Assembly: GCF_014695975.1 (NCBI RefSeq)
Contig: NZ_JACJPI010000009.1
Location: 1 to 39,527, forward strand
Origin: Leptolyngbya sp. FACHB-321
GTDB lineage: Bacteria; Cyanobacteriota; Cyanobacteriia; Leptolyngbyales; Leptolyngbyaceae
Reading direction: 5' to 3'
DNA: 39,527 nucleotides
In this document: positions 17,607 to 25,721 of the stretch, one piece after another
How positions within the stretch are numbered: the stretch's first letter is position 1
How the letters are laid out: each line of letters begins with the position of its first letter
Notes under the pieces: model-generated
What the model was told of the DNA's origin: nothing
Database searches by the model: none
Seen by the model: only the letters and a program-made list of their open reading frames with translations
Made by a program: the position numbers and the translations under genes

Positions 17607-17736
17607 CAACAGTAAAGCCTATACCGCAGACAGCTTACAGCCAAATCTGAAATTCATTTGGCAAACGTCGGTGGTGATCTAGCCTACTAACCCAAGTAAG
17701 CAACGATTGTCTTTGATCAACCTGTTTTGCCTGAAA
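17607..17736 (+). pseudogene. DUF2808 gene relic
   Basis: These 130 bases align at DNA level with the middle of the intact DUF2808 gene at about 18921-19049. Matching stretches are GAAATTC/GTTTGGCAA (relic TTCATTTGGCAAACGTCG) and CAACCTGTTTTGCCTG. The relic reads SEIHLANVGGDLAY, stop, PK, stop, ATIVFDQPVLP, against EIRLASVRGDQSTNLGEATVVFNQPVLP in pieces in the intact gene. It has at least two stops and a small indel. Both ends of the original gene are missing. It lies upstream of the first VOC gene, just as the intact copy lies upstream of the second. Confidence 0.8.
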
Positions 17737-17900
17737 TCAAGTCTAATGACTTCCGGCTCACTTCCTCCTGCTTTCCGCCAATTCAAGTCATTAAATCGCG
17801 TTTTAACTCAAAGAACTTGAGTGGTGTGTATTGGACGATCGCAGAAGAATGAAACGTAACCAATCGGAATATCAAACTTACCAACCAAAAGGAGAACAAA
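17737..17900 (+). promoter_or_regulatory. Shared leader, copy A (before first VOC gene)
   Basis: This leader is closely similar to sequences before the second VOC gene and before the SDR gene at 24816. The core is TTAAATCGCGTTTTAACTCA from 17791, then AAGAACTTGAGTGG. It contains the perfect inverted repeat ACTCAA-N5-TTGAGT at 17806-17822, which has the form of a dimeric regulator operator. It ends with AAAAGGAGAACAAA before the ATG, a strong ribosome site shared word for word with copy B. Similarity to copy C reaches back to about 17737. Confidence 0.6.
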
Positions 17901-18368
17901 ATGAGTAGCAATCCGATAACCAGCCAAGACATGAAACTCGAAGTTGTGGTGATACCCGTTGCCGATGTCGATCGCTCCAAAGACTTCTATAAAACACTAG
18001 GATGGCGATTCGATGCTGACTTTCCTGGCGAGAATGGCTTCCGAGTCGTGCAATTTACCCCACCTGGATCACAAGCCTCGATCATCTTCGGGCAAGGAGT
18101 GTCGTTAGCCGAGCCAGGCTCAGTTCAAGGCTTGTATCTCATCGTTTACGACATTGAAGCAGCCCGTGCCGAACTTGTTGAGCGGGGTGTCGAGGTGAGT
18201 GAAGTGTTCCACGACATCGGCGGGATCTTTCACCATGCCGGAACTGAGGGACGAGTGCCAGGTCCCGACCCAAAACGTGGCGATTATGCCTCCTATGCCT
18301 CGTTCAGTGACCCAGACGGCAATGGTTGGATACTCCAAGAGGTTAGGGTGCGGCTTCCCGGACGGTAA
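17901..18368 (+). CDS. VOC (glyoxalase/dioxygenase fold) protein 1
   Basis: A 155-residue single-domain protein of the vicinal-oxygen-chelate superfamily: LEVVVIPVADVDRSKDFYKT, LGWRFDADF, VVQFTPPGS, then YASFSDPDGNGWILQEV at the C-terminus. The order matches two beta-alpha-beta-beta-beta modules. Such proteins include glyoxalases, dioxygenases and resistance proteins. The chelating residues are not clear enough to predict a reaction. AAGGAG is seven to eight bases before the ATG. It is about 50% identical in layout and start (MSSN) to the second VOC gene and is part of the same tandem duplication. Confidence 0.92.
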   Translation: MSSNPITSQDMKLEVVVIPVADVDRSKDFYKTLGWRFDADFPGENGFRVVQFTPPGSQASIIFGQGVSLAEPGSVQGLYLIVYDIEAARAELVERGVEVSEVFHDIGGIFHHAGTEGRVPGPDPKRGDYASYASFSDPDGNGWILQEVRVRLPGR

Positions 18369-18489
18369 GCGATCGCGTGCGCTGTCCTGTCAGTTCAAAT
18401 TCAAGCATCAATTCGCACTCCCTCTGATTCCGTTGATTGACTCGTCTAGTCACGTCCCTTTTAATTCATTTACATTAAGGAGATTGACC

Positions 18490-19197
18490 ATGCAATTCCA
18501 GAAATTTACTATCGGCATTGCCCTGGCAACCCTTGCTGTCGCTACACAGCAGCACGAGACTACTGCCAGCCCGGCATTAGCATCTCATGTTTCAACTAAG
18601 TATGACGTCACCCTGCAACAGTTGGGATTACAAACGAACCAACTTCAAACAACTCAGTCTCAATCAACCCCGTCTCAAACACCTCAATCTCAAACAACTC
18701 AGTTCCGGTCACAAAAAAGTATTGGAATTGGTCAAGCTGGGCAATCCTTCTTCAGCCATCCGCCACAGTTGGTGCGGGCTGCTGCTCTGCCAAACGGAGG
18801 CAGTGTCTCTTCTACCTACGAATTCACGTTGACCGTTCCTCAAGATGCTGGACAGCCTCTTAAAGCAGTAACGATTGCTCAAGCACCTAGCGCAGAAACG
18901 GTCAAATTTAATGTTACCAACAATAGAGCATCCATCGGCAGACGATTTGCAGCAGGACCTGAAATTCGTTTGGCAAGTGTCCGTGGTGATCAGTCCACCA
19001 ATCTAGGTGAGGCAACCGTTGTGTTTAATCAACCTGTTTTGCCTGGTAATACAGTCACGCTCTCCCTTCCGGTTCAGAAAAATCCACATTCGAGTGGTGT
19101 TTATCTGTTTGGGGTGACCGCTTATCCAGAGGGAGAGAACGGGCTTGGGCAGTTTTTAGGCTATGGACGCATCAACTTCTACGGCAACTCAAACTAA
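18490..19197 (+). CDS. DUF2808 family protein, exported
   Basis: A 235-residue protein with an N-terminal hydrophobic segment (FTIGIALATLAVAT), probably a signal peptide. A low-complexity linker rich in Q, S and T (about residues 48-75; QTTQSQSTPSQTPQSQTTQ) follows. The DUF2808 domain then covers about 85-235: SFFSHPPQLVRAAAL, YEFTLTVPQDAGQPL, FNQPVLPGNTVTLSL, SSGVYLFGVTAYPEG and GYGRINFY. Its role is not known; family members are cyanobacterial exported proteins. I chose the ATG at 18490 because TAAGGAG lies nine bases upstream. The frame also extends 97 codons 5' but that part overlaps the VOC gene and is not coding in character. Confidence 0.9.
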   Translation: MQFQKFTIGIALATLAVATQQHETTASPALASHVSTKYDVTLQQLGLQTNQLQTTQSQSTPSQTPQSQTTQFRSQKSIGIGQAGQSFFSHPPQLVRAAALPNGGSVSSTYEFTLTVPQDAGQPLKAVTIAQAPSAETVKFNVTNNRASIGRRFAAGPEIRLASVRGDQSTNLGEATVVFNQPVLPGNTVTLSLPVQKNPHSSGVYLFGVTAYPEGENGLGQFLGYGRINFYGNSN

Positions 19198-19325
19198 GAA
19201 GAGTTCCACTCGCTGATTTTAGGGATGAATTGAACATCAGATGGCTTAGAGGCATCCGTTCAATTCCTCCCACCCCTGGGTACAGCTCAATTCACCTGCC
19301 TGTTAAAAGTCCAGAAGAACACCCA

Positions 19326-19435
19326 TTTAAGTCGCGATTTAAATCAAAGAACTTGAGTGGTGTGCATGGGGCGATCGCAGAAGAATGAACAGTAGCAACT
19401 TGAACAGCAAACTTACTAACCAAAAGGAGAACAAA
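19326..19435 (+). promoter_or_regulatory. Shared leader, copy B (before second VOC gene)
   Basis: Related to copies A and C: TTAAGTCGCGATTTAAATCA from 19327, then AAGAACTTGAGTGGTG, GCGATCGCAGAAGAATGAA and the ribosome site AAAAGGAGAACAAA. The inverted repeat at 19342-19358 has one mismatch in the left arm (AATCAA-N5-TTGAGT). Upstream of 19326 similarity to the other copies is lost. Confidence 0.6.
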
Positions 19436-20116
19436 ATGAGTAGCAATCAAGTAAACCGTCCAAACATGAAACTTGAAGTCGTGGTGTTCACCGTTTCCGA
19501 CGTTGACCGCACGAAGGCATTCTACGAGAAGCTTGGCTGGCGGCTTGACATTGACGTTGCAGCGGGCGGCTACCGCAACGTGCATGTGACACCACCCAAC
19601 TCGGACGCCTCAATCATCTTTGGCAAGGGAGTCACTCCAAATAGTTCTGGCTCGGCGCAAAACCTGGTTCTTGCCGTGGATGACCTCGATGCCGCCCGCA
19701 AAGACTTGATCGATCGTGGTGTCAACGTCAGCGAGATCTTCCACTACGCTGGCGGACCCTTCAACAATGCTGTAGAGAACCCGCGCGTCGATGGGCGCGA
19801 CCCGGAAGGTCGTTCCTATTTCTCCTTTGCCTCGTTTGAGGACCCAGACGGGAACCTCTGGCTACTACAGGAAATCACAACGCGGCTTCCTGGTCGCCTG
19901 TGGGATGCTCCACAAACAGACGTTGCAGCCTTGGCAACCCTTCTGCGCGAGACGGCAGAACACCACGACCCTTACGAAAAGACACACGCTAAGCATGACT
20001 GGTGGGACTGGTACGCCCCCTATTTGAGTGCGCGTCAGAATGGCAGCAGTTCAGAAGAAGCCGCTGCCGCCGCCGACCGTTACATGAAGGAAGCTTCTCC
20101 TGTTCTTTCTAGATAA
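19436..20116 (+). CDS. VOC (glyoxalase/dioxygenase fold) protein 2 with C-terminal extension
   Basis: A 226-residue protein. Residues 1-155 match VOC protein 1 (LEVVVFTVSDVDRTKAFYEK, LGWRLDIDV, FASFEDPDGNLWLLQEI). Residues about 156-226 form an extra helical tail (AALATLLRETAEHHDPYEK, WWDWYAPYLSARQNG, AAAADRYMKEA) not present in the first copy. The tail is reminiscent of small domains appended to VOC proteins in other bacteria, but I do not know its function. The start at 19436 is set by AAAAGGAG and by the MSSN start shared with VOC protein 1. The coding sequence is richer in G+C than that of the first copy. Confidence 0.9.
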   Translation: MSSNQVNRPNMKLEVVVFTVSDVDRTKAFYEKLGWRLDIDVAAGGYRNVHVTPPNSDASIIFGKGVTPNSSGSAQNLVLAVDDLDAARKDLIDRGVNVSEIFHYAGGPFNNAVENPRVDGRDPEGRSYFSFASFEDPDGNLWLLQEITTRLPGRLWDAPQTDVAALATLLRETAEHHDPYEKTHAKHDWWDWYAPYLSARQNGSSSEEAAAAADRYMKEASPVLSR

Positions 20117-20308
20117 TGCGGTTAGCAGTAACGGAACATCGATCGCTGAAGAACAGAAGCAAAAGTTACGACATGGAGTATGACCAGGCAATGGGTAGAG
20201 AAGTAGAGCAGCAGAAGAGCCAAGGAACTACTTATCATCCTCTCTACCCCTTCCATCATCAATGCAATGTCGTGCCGTGCTAGTCAACAAGATTTAGAGG
20301 ATTTACAG

Positions 20309-21247
20309 ATGAAGATTTTTGTTGCCGGGGGAACAGGAGCGATCGGTCGCCCACTACTCAACCAATTACTTGCTAAAGGACATAATGTGGTCGCGCTGAC
20401 CCGCTCGCAAGAAAGAGCACAGTCATTTGCGGCACAGGGAATCGAACCAGCGATCGCCGATGTATTTGACCCAAACTCAGTCAAAGAAGCCATTGCTCAC
20501 GCTCAACCGGAAGTCGTGATTGAACAACTCACTGCTTTACCCAAGACTTACACTCGCGAATCCATGGCTGCGGCAGGTCCTCTGAATACGCGCATCCGGT
20601 TAGAAGGTGGAGCCAATGTGCTGGCGGCAGCACAGGCAGCAGGGGTGCGCCGTTACCTGAGACAGTCGATCGCCATCTGGGGCATTCCTGGTGCTGGATT
20701 GGCAGATGAGGAAACGCCTCTAGTGCTTGATGCTTCCCCCGTCGTTGCCGCAGAGTCTCGCGTTATGACTGAGATTGAACATCGTTTATTGGAATCCAAT
20801 CTCGAAGGAATTGCCTTACGCTATGGTTTCTTCTACGGACCCGGCACCTGGTTCAACTCGGATGGCGATGTAGGGCAACAGGTGCGGCAGCAACAGTTGC
20901 CAATTGTGGGCAATGGCGAAGGCATCTGGTCATGGTTACACATTGAGGATGCCGCGATCGCCACAGTTGCAGCGGCAGAGCAGGGCAATCCTGGTATTTA
21001 TCAGATTGTCGATGATCAACCTTTAGCCGTGCGCGACTGGCTCCCTGCGTTTGCTCGATCGCTGAATGCTCCACCCCCACCGCGAGTATCGGTTGAAGAT
21101 GCGCTCAAACTGGAAGGCGGTGCGGATATTGTTTACTACCAGACTCAGATGCGAGGTGCATCAAATGCCAAGGCAAAACGCGAACTGAATTTTCAACCAC
21201 GATCCTTGGAATGGATGGTTAACACCGTTGCGGCTCATGCCAGTTAA
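20309..21247 (+). CDS. NAD-dependent epimerase/dehydratase family protein (extended SDR)
   Basis: A 312-residue Rossmann-fold protein. The nucleotide site is GGTGAIG near residues 7-13 of MKIFVAGGTGAIG. The motifs LLNQLLAKGHNVVALTRS, PEVVIEQLTAL, RYLRQSIAIWG, RYGFFYGPGTWF and SWLHIEDAAIATVAA match the extended-SDR (epimerase-like) group. The catalytic YxxxK is not visible where it would be expected, as in many NmrA-like atypical SDRs. I chose the ATG at 20309 because it begins the Rossmann strand directly and follows GAGG. The 192-base gap upstream shows nothing else. Substrate unknown. Confidence 0.88.
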   Translation: MKIFVAGGTGAIGRPLLNQLLAKGHNVVALTRSQERAQSFAAQGIEPAIADVFDPNSVKEAIAHAQPEVVIEQLTALPKTYTRESMAAAGPLNTRIRLEGGANVLAAAQAAGVRRYLRQSIAIWGIPGAGLADEETPLVLDASPVVAAESRVMTEIEHRLLESNLEGIALRYGFFYGPGTWFNSDGDVGQQVRQQQLPIVGNGEGIWSWLHIEDAAIATVAAAEQGNPGIYQIVDDQPLAVRDWLPAFARSLNAPPPPRVSVEDALKLEGGADIVYYQTQMRGASNAKAKRELNFQPRSLEWMVNTVAAHAS

Positions 21248-21249
21248 CA

Positions 21250-21281
21250 GTTTTCATAACTCACTGTGGATAGCTCAAAAC
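21250..21281 (+). promoter_or_regulatory. Short shared leader motif, copy 1
   Basis: GTTTTCATAACTC followed by ACTGTGGATAGCTCAAAAC. It matches 29 of 32 positions at 22989-23020. It lies 27 bases before the FMN-reductase ATG. It may be a regulatory element or the trace of a duplicated junction. Confidence 0.5.
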
Positions 21282-21308
21282 ATCACGAGACACTAGAAGG
21301 AGAAATTC

Positions 21309-21893
21309 ATGACCACTGCCAAAATTCTCGCGTTTGCCGGGAGTGCTCGCCACGATTCTATCAACAAAAAACTGGTGAAAATTGCCGTTGAAGGCGCTAA
21401 AGCCGCAGGTGCAGAAGTGACCTACCTGGATTTCCGCGATCTGCCCTTACCGCTCTACGATGAGGATTTGGAGGTGGCTGAGGGCATACCAGAGAATGTC
21501 CTCAAGCTCAAAGCTCTGATGAAAGCGCATCAGGGGTTCCTCATTGCCTGCCCAGAATACAACAGTTCAATCACTCCACTGCTGAAAAATGCGATCGATT
21601 GGGCATCGCGTTCTGAACCGGGCGAACCTCCACTAGCGTGTTTCAACGAAAAGGTTGCGGTGTTAATGAGTGCTTCCCCTGGAACGTTGGGAGGCTTAAG
21701 AGGATTAGTTCACGTCCGTTCCATTCTTGGTAACATTGGGGTTTTGGTGTTGCCAGATCAGCAGGCAATTGGGAACGCTCATCAAGCGTTTGATGACAAT
21801 GGCAATCTGAAGGATGAAGCCAAACAGACAAGTATCCTGCAGCTTGGCAACAAACTTGCAACAGTGGCTGCCAAACTTAACCTCCCTGTCTAA
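21309..21893 (+). CDS. NADPH-dependent FMN reductase
   Basis: A 194-residue flavodoxin-fold reductase. The phosphate-binding loop is FAGSARHDSINKKL near residues 9-22. The motifs YLDFRDLPLPLYDEDLE and CPEYNSSITPLLKNAIDW are the family signatures that hold FMN. It reduces FMN, azo dyes or quinones with NADPH in the family. Length is normal. AGAAGGAGA precedes the ATG by seven bases. It lies between two NAD(P)-binding oxidoreductases and fits a redox or quinone-detoxifying role. Confidence 0.93.
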   Translation: MTTAKILAFAGSARHDSINKKLVKIAVEGAKAAGAEVTYLDFRDLPLPLYDEDLEVAEGIPENVLKLKALMKAHQGFLIACPEYNSSITPLLKNAIDWASRSEPGEPPLACFNEKVAVLMSASPGTLGGLRGLVHVRSILGNIGVLVLPDQQAIGNAHQAFDDNGNLKDEAKQTSILQLGNKLATVAAKLNLPV

Positions 21894-22078
21894 ACAAAGT
21901 AGAGCCTTTCAACGTTTCAATGATCCAGGCGGTAAAGGTGTAGCTTTCCAGGTTCACACCACCGTGGCTCTTGGGCAAAAAACCTGCAACTTGTCTGAGC
22001 AGGATAGTTTCATCGCAACTTGACTGCGACTGTGTATGAAAAAGTTTGACCAGTAGCTTTCAACAACATTGGAGAACA

Positions 22079-22381
22079 ATGATGACCCAAGCAAATATGA
22101 CTCAAGCAAAGCAGCCTGCTGATCCAACCCCTCCAACCCTGGAAGGAAAGCTGGCTCTGTTACGGAAATTGAGGGATGAATTGGGCAGTGGTGATACTAT
22201 TCGTCGCCTCTTTTTTGGTGACCTGGAACCCATTGCACTTCAACCAGGAGGAGCGGACACGGTTGTTCATCTTTACAACAAAGCCAATGATGTCACGATC
22301 GCCTATTGTGTCTCCTACGATGTCTTTCTGGCTGCCCGCAAAGGACGAGTCACAGAATTCGATCCCGCCGAAATCAAATAG
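22079..22381 (+). CDS. Hypothetical protein, 100 residues
   Basis: I do not recognise this protein. It is a small acidic-to-neutral soluble protein: a polar, proline-containing start (QPADPTPPTLEG), a helix (KLALLRKLRDEL), then a strand-rich part (IALQPGGADTVVHLYN, VTIAYCVSYDVFLAARKG). There is no signal peptide. Two adjacent ATGs (22079 and 22082) follow GGAGAAC; either may be the start. The DUF2721 gene begins 38 bases after its stop and may be co-transcribed. Confidence 0.7.
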   Translation: MMTQANMTQAKQPADPTPPTLEGKLALLRKLRDELGSGDTIRRLFFGDLEPIALQPGGADTVVHLYNKANDVTIAYCVSYDVFLAARKGRVTEFDPAEIK

Positions 22382-22419
22382 AGATATGGTTAACGCTGTA
22401 TCTAAAAGAGCGTGGCATT

Positions 22420-22932
22420 ATGTCGTCAATTGAAGAAGTGACAAAGGCAATTAATCTGATCATTGCGCCCGTCGTCACGATTACAGCTTGTGCCATCGTA
22501 ATAAATGGCTTGATTGTGCGGTACGGTTCTCTCGGCGATCGCTTACACATCATCAACCAGGAACTGAACGATTTGCAGGAGTCCGATCTGGCTCACAATC
22601 GGCACAAAGCTCAGAGGGTACAAGAACTTGAATCCCTGCTGAGGGATCTTCTGAAGCACCATCATTTCGTGCATGATGCCCTTGTTCTTACGTATACTTC
22701 CATCCTGATTTTTATGCTGGATATGCTGGTCATTGCCATAGCAGTCGCCACTAATGTCAGTTGGTTAGCACAGATGGCACTGATCGTCTTTCTTGGTGGA
22801 GTTGCTGTTCTATTTGGGGGAATGGTTTTGATTGCCTACGAGCTTCGCACATCTCACTATTCCATTCAATTAGAAGTGCATCGTACTTGTCGCCTGTGCC
22901 GACACCAACACACAAAGCCGATAGGAAATTGA
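22420..22932 (+). CDS. DUF2721 family membrane protein
   Basis: A 170-residue integral membrane protein. Hydrophobic segments are at about residues 10-32 (LIIAPVVTITACAIVING), 83-110 (ALVLTYTSILIFMLDMLVIA) and 115-140 (MALIVFLGGVAVLFGGMVLIA). Between the first two lies a polar, probably coiled-coil stretch (HIINQELNDLQ, RVQELESLLRDLLKHHH). This arrangement is typical of DUF2721, whose function is unknown. The ATG at 22420 begins the conserved region; the longer open frame 5' overlaps the preceding gene. The C-terminal tail contains a CRLC pair (TCRLCRHQH). Confidence 0.85.
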   Translation: MSSIEEVTKAINLIIAPVVTITACAIVINGLIVRYGSLGDRLHIINQELNDLQESDLAHNRHKAQRVQELESLLRDLLKHHHFVHDALVLTYTSILIFMLDMLVIAIAVATNVSWLAQMALIVFLGGVAVLFGGMVLIAYELRTSHYSIQLEVHRTCRLCRHQHTKPIGN

Positions 22933-22988
22933 ACTGGAAGCAAAACATTCGCAAAGACCTCCGCATTCAAGCAAGGGTAAGTTCTCGT

Positions 22989-23020
22989 GTTTTCATAACT
23001 CCCTGCGGATGGCTCAAAAC
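22989..23020 (+). promoter_or_regulatory. Short shared leader motif, copy 2
   Basis: GTTTTCATAACTC followed by CCTGCGGATGGCTCAAAAC, three mismatches from the copy at 21250-21281. It lies 38 bases before the ATG of the NmrA-like gene. Confidence 0.5.
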
Positions 23021-23058
23021 TCAACAACCATGTTCTTAAAATCATCAGAGGTGTTGTC

Positions 23059-23829
23059 ATGAAAATTGTTGTCATTGGTGGCAGTGGACTGATTGGTAAG
23101 AAGCTTGTGAGCGAGCTACGTGAGCGCGGGCATGAGATGGTGGCAGCATCCCCCTCCTCAGGTGTCAACGCTGTTACAGGTGAGGGACTGGCTGAGGCGT
23201 TAGTGGGTGCTCAAGTTGTTGTTGATGTGACGAATTCCCCCTCCTTTGAGGATGCTGCGGTGTTGGAGTTCTTTGAGAAATCAACCCAGAACCTGCTGGA
23301 AGCAGAGGCAGACGCGGGTGTGGCTCATCACATTGTGGTGTCGATCGTGGGAGCCGATCGCATTTCAGATAGCGGCTATATGCGTGCGAAAGTTGCTCAG
23401 GAAAAGTTAATCCAGTCCGCAACAATACCCTATACGATCGTTCGCGCTACGCAGTTCTTTGAGTTCATCGAACCAATCACGGCTCAATTTCCCACGGATG
23501 GACAAACGATTCACTTGCCCCCTGCCTTTATCCAGCCCATCTGGTCAGATGACGTTGTTGCCGCACTGGTGGATATCACACTGGCAGCGCCAGTCAATGA
23601 CATTATTGATTTAGCGGGTCCAGATCGGTTCCGTTTCGAGGAAATCATTCGCCAATTCCTGAGTGCAACTCACGACTCACGTCAGGTGGTTGTAGATAGT
23701 CACGCCCGTTACTTTGGTGCAGTGTTGAATGATGAACTCGTTCCGCAAGGCAACTCGCTCATCGGCTCGACCCGTTTCGAGGACTGGCTTAACCGCTCGA
23801 TCGCTCAAAGACCAGCAATGAGAATTTAA
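23059..23829 (+). CDS. NmrA-like NAD(P)-binding oxidoreductase
   Basis: A 256-residue atypical SDR. MKIVVIGGSGLIGKKLVSEL carries the nucleotide loop GGSGLIG (7-13). HHIVVSIVGADRI, YMRAKVAQEKLIQ and PYTIVRATQFFEF correspond to the active-site strand, the YxxxK-like helix (Tyr-Met-Arg-Ala-Lys) and the substrate loop of this group. Length is usual for single-domain NmrA-like proteins. It probably reduces a small carbonyl or quinone, or acts as a redox sensor; this cannot be decided. The ribosome site is weak (AGAGG eight bases upstream). Confidence 0.9.
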   Translation: MKIVVIGGSGLIGKKLVSELRERGHEMVAASPSSGVNAVTGEGLAEALVGAQVVVDVTNSPSFEDAAVLEFFEKSTQNLLEAEADAGVAHHIVVSIVGADRISDSGYMRAKVAQEKLIQSATIPYTIVRATQFFEFIEPITAQFPTDGQTIHLPPAFIQPIWSDDVVAALVDITLAAPVNDIIDLAGPDRFRFEEIIRQFLSATHDSRQVVVDSHARYFGAVLNDELVPQGNSLIGSTRFEDWLNRSIAQRPAMRI

Positions 23830-24012
23830 TGCTGACCTAGGTTCAGTTGATGACACAAAGCCCAACATCGCGTAACTACTGAGTTTTGCAACGCTCGACT
23901 CAACCGACACCTGTCTAATCCGCGATCGGCTTGATTCAGCATGAGAGCACATCGAACGGATTTCTATTCATCAACTCGTGTTCACGTTTGTATTCACGCA
24001 AGGAGAACTCAA

Positions 24013-24456
24013 ATGTTTACTAGATTGCTTCACGGATTTGCATTCGTAGCACTCTCCCTATTCGCAGCTTTTTCCATATTCACAGCACTCCCCGTATTCC
24101 CAGCTTCAGCCCAGGTGTTGGGTGAAAAGGTAACGTTGGTCTTCGATCGCGCCCTTCCCAATGTGCCCGGCAAAAGTATGAAAGTTCAGGTGGTCGAATA
24201 TGAGCCAGGTGTCTCGTCGATCCCTCACACCCATGCAGCCTCAGCTTTCATCTATGCAACAGTCCTGGAAGGTGCGATTCGTAGCAAAATCAATGATAAT
24301 CCGGCGCAGGTGTATCACGCTGGTGAGAACTTTTTTGAATTACCTGGCGATCATCATCGTGTCAGCGCCAATGCCAGTGATACTGAACCCGCGCGCCTGC
24401 TAGCAGTGCTTATCGCCAATACCGATGAGCAGAACCTGGTCATAAACGAAGAGTAA
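24013..24456 (+). CDS. Exported cupin-domain protein
   Basis: A 147-residue protein with a clear Sec signal peptide (residues about 1-33; FVALSLFAAFSIF, ending PASAQ). A single cupin domain follows, with IPHTHAASAFIY and LEGAI (first motif) and YHAGENFFELPGDHHRVSAN (second motif). The His residues fit a metal site. Such small periplasmic cupins are often of unknown substrate. The ATG at 24013 follows AAGGAGA and starts the signal peptide; the open frame extends 24 codons 5' without a ribosome site. Confidence 0.88.
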   Translation: MFTRLLHGFAFVALSLFAAFSIFTALPVFPASAQVLGEKVTLVFDRALPNVPGKSMKVQVVEYEPGVSSIPHTHAASAFIYATVLEGAIRSKINDNPAQVYHAGENFFELPGDHHRVSANASDTEPARLLAVLIANTDEQNLVINEE

Positions 24457-24815
24457 GACGCAAAATTGCCCACAAGGGTTTTTGTGTATCGACACTACCG
24501 AAGTTTGAACCGGAGACACTCTAGAGCTAGTAAATCGGGATCATAGCAACATCACCATTGCTGATATCACTTAACGTTATGTGCGTGAACAGGACAATCC
24601 AGAATTACTTCATCACGCAGCTCACCTGAAGTAGATCAGGTCTAACGACTTCCCTTGCTGCTGCTTTCCTCCAATCCAAATGATTAAGTCGCGTTTTAAC
24701 TCAAAGAACTTGAGTGGTTTGGGTTGTGCAATCGCAGCAGAATGAAATTAATCGAGGTGGGCAGCAAGCTCACTAAAGCCAATAAATTAGACAACACCTA
24801 AAACGAGGACACACC
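24457..24815 (+). other. Intergenic region, 359 bases
   Basis: The 3' half (from about 24635) is leader copy C, listed separately. The 5' half holds no gene I can name. A short frame at about 24570-24630 reads RYVREQDNPELLHHAAHLK before a stop. It looks protein-like and could be a remnant of a lost gene, but I cannot identify it. Confidence 0.4.
24635..24790 (+). promoter_or_regulatory. Shared leader, copy C (before SDR gene)
   Basis: Matches copy A from TCAGGTCTAACGACTTCC (24635) through TTAAGTCGCGTTTTAACTCA (24684), AAGAACTTGAGTGG and AATCGCAGCAGAATGAA (to about 24746), then more loosely to about 24780. The inverted repeat ACTCAA-N5-TTGAGT is perfect at 24699-24715. Unlike A and B it precedes an SDR gene instead of a VOC gene, and its ribosome site (ACGAGGAC) differs. 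Confidence 0.6.
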
Positions 24816-25670
24816 ATGAAAATGCAGAAAGTATGGTTCATTACCGGAGCTTCCAGAGGCTTTGGGTTAGAAATTACCAAAGCAGCCCTGGCAGCAGGTG
24901 ATCGAGTCGTAGCAACGGTTCGCCGTCAGCCCGCACAACTCGCCGCCACCCTGGACAACCACCCAGAGCTGTCTGTTGTGCAGATGGATGTTGCCCAGGA
25001 AGACCAAGTACAAGCGGCTGTCAAGCAGGGCATTGCCCGTTTTGGTCGAATTGATGTCTTAGTCAATAATGCTGGATATGGCATGGTGACGGCAATTGAA
25101 GAAGCCACCGATGCTGAAGTCCGCAAACAGTATGACACCAACGTGTTTGGGTTACTGAATGTGACGCGTGCCGTGTTGCCGCACCTGCGCCAGCAAAAGT
25201 CTGGGCACGTCATTAATATCTCGTCTATATTTGGCTACGATGTGGTTCCGGGCTGGGGCTTGTACGGCTCTACTAAGTTTGCAGTCGAAGGGATCTCGAA
25301 AGGGTTAGCGGTCGAACTGGCACCGCTCGGCATTCACGTGACGACAGTCGCCCCCGGTCTTTTTACGACCGACTTCCTCAGCACTGACTCCTATGTTGCC
25401 GCTAAAACCATCATCGACGATTACCAGGCAACAGTAGGACGGATGCGGAGCGGAACTGATGCACTACATGGGAACCAGCCCGGAGATCCGAAAAAGTTTG
25501 CTCAGGTGATGCTTCAACTCGCCAATATAGAACGTCCGCCGCTGCATTTGCCCGTCGGGAAGGACGCGGTTTCGATGTACCAGAACAACGCCACGAAAAT
25601 GGCACAGGAAATTGAAGCGTGGCTCCCAGTCGCAACCAGCACCGACCATGACTACCGAGTAGCGGCTTAG
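24816..25670 (+). CDS. Classical SDR oxidoreductase
   Basis: A 284-residue short-chain dehydrogenase/reductase. The nucleotide motif TGASRGFG is at residues 10-17, NNAG at 84-87, catalytic Ser136/137 in NISSIFG and Tyr150-x3-Lys154 (YGSTK). PG at the end of the sixth strand (VAPGLFTTDF) is normal. All catalytic residues are present, so it should be an active NADP(H)-dependent enzyme. The length and layout fit the group often annotated as retinol-dehydrogenase-like or oxidoreductase SDR. It has leader copy C upstream. The next SDR gene begins 51 bases after its stop. Confidence 0.95.
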   Translation: MKMQKVWFITGASRGFGLEITKAALAAGDRVVATVRRQPAQLAATLDNHPELSVVQMDVAQEDQVQAAVKQGIARFGRIDVLVNNAGYGMVTAIEEATDAEVRKQYDTNVFGLLNVTRAVLPHLRQQKSGHVINISSIFGYDVVPGWGLYGSTKFAVEGISKGLAVELAPLGIHVTTVAPGLFTTDFLSTDSYVAAKTIIDDYQATVGRMRSGTDALHGNQPGDPKKFAQVMLQLANIERPPLHLPVGKDAVSMYQNNATKMAQEIEAWLPVATSTDHDYRVAA

Positions 25671-25721
25671 ACCATAGCCTGATCTACAACATTTACACAA
25701 TATTTCCAAAGGGGTTTTACG

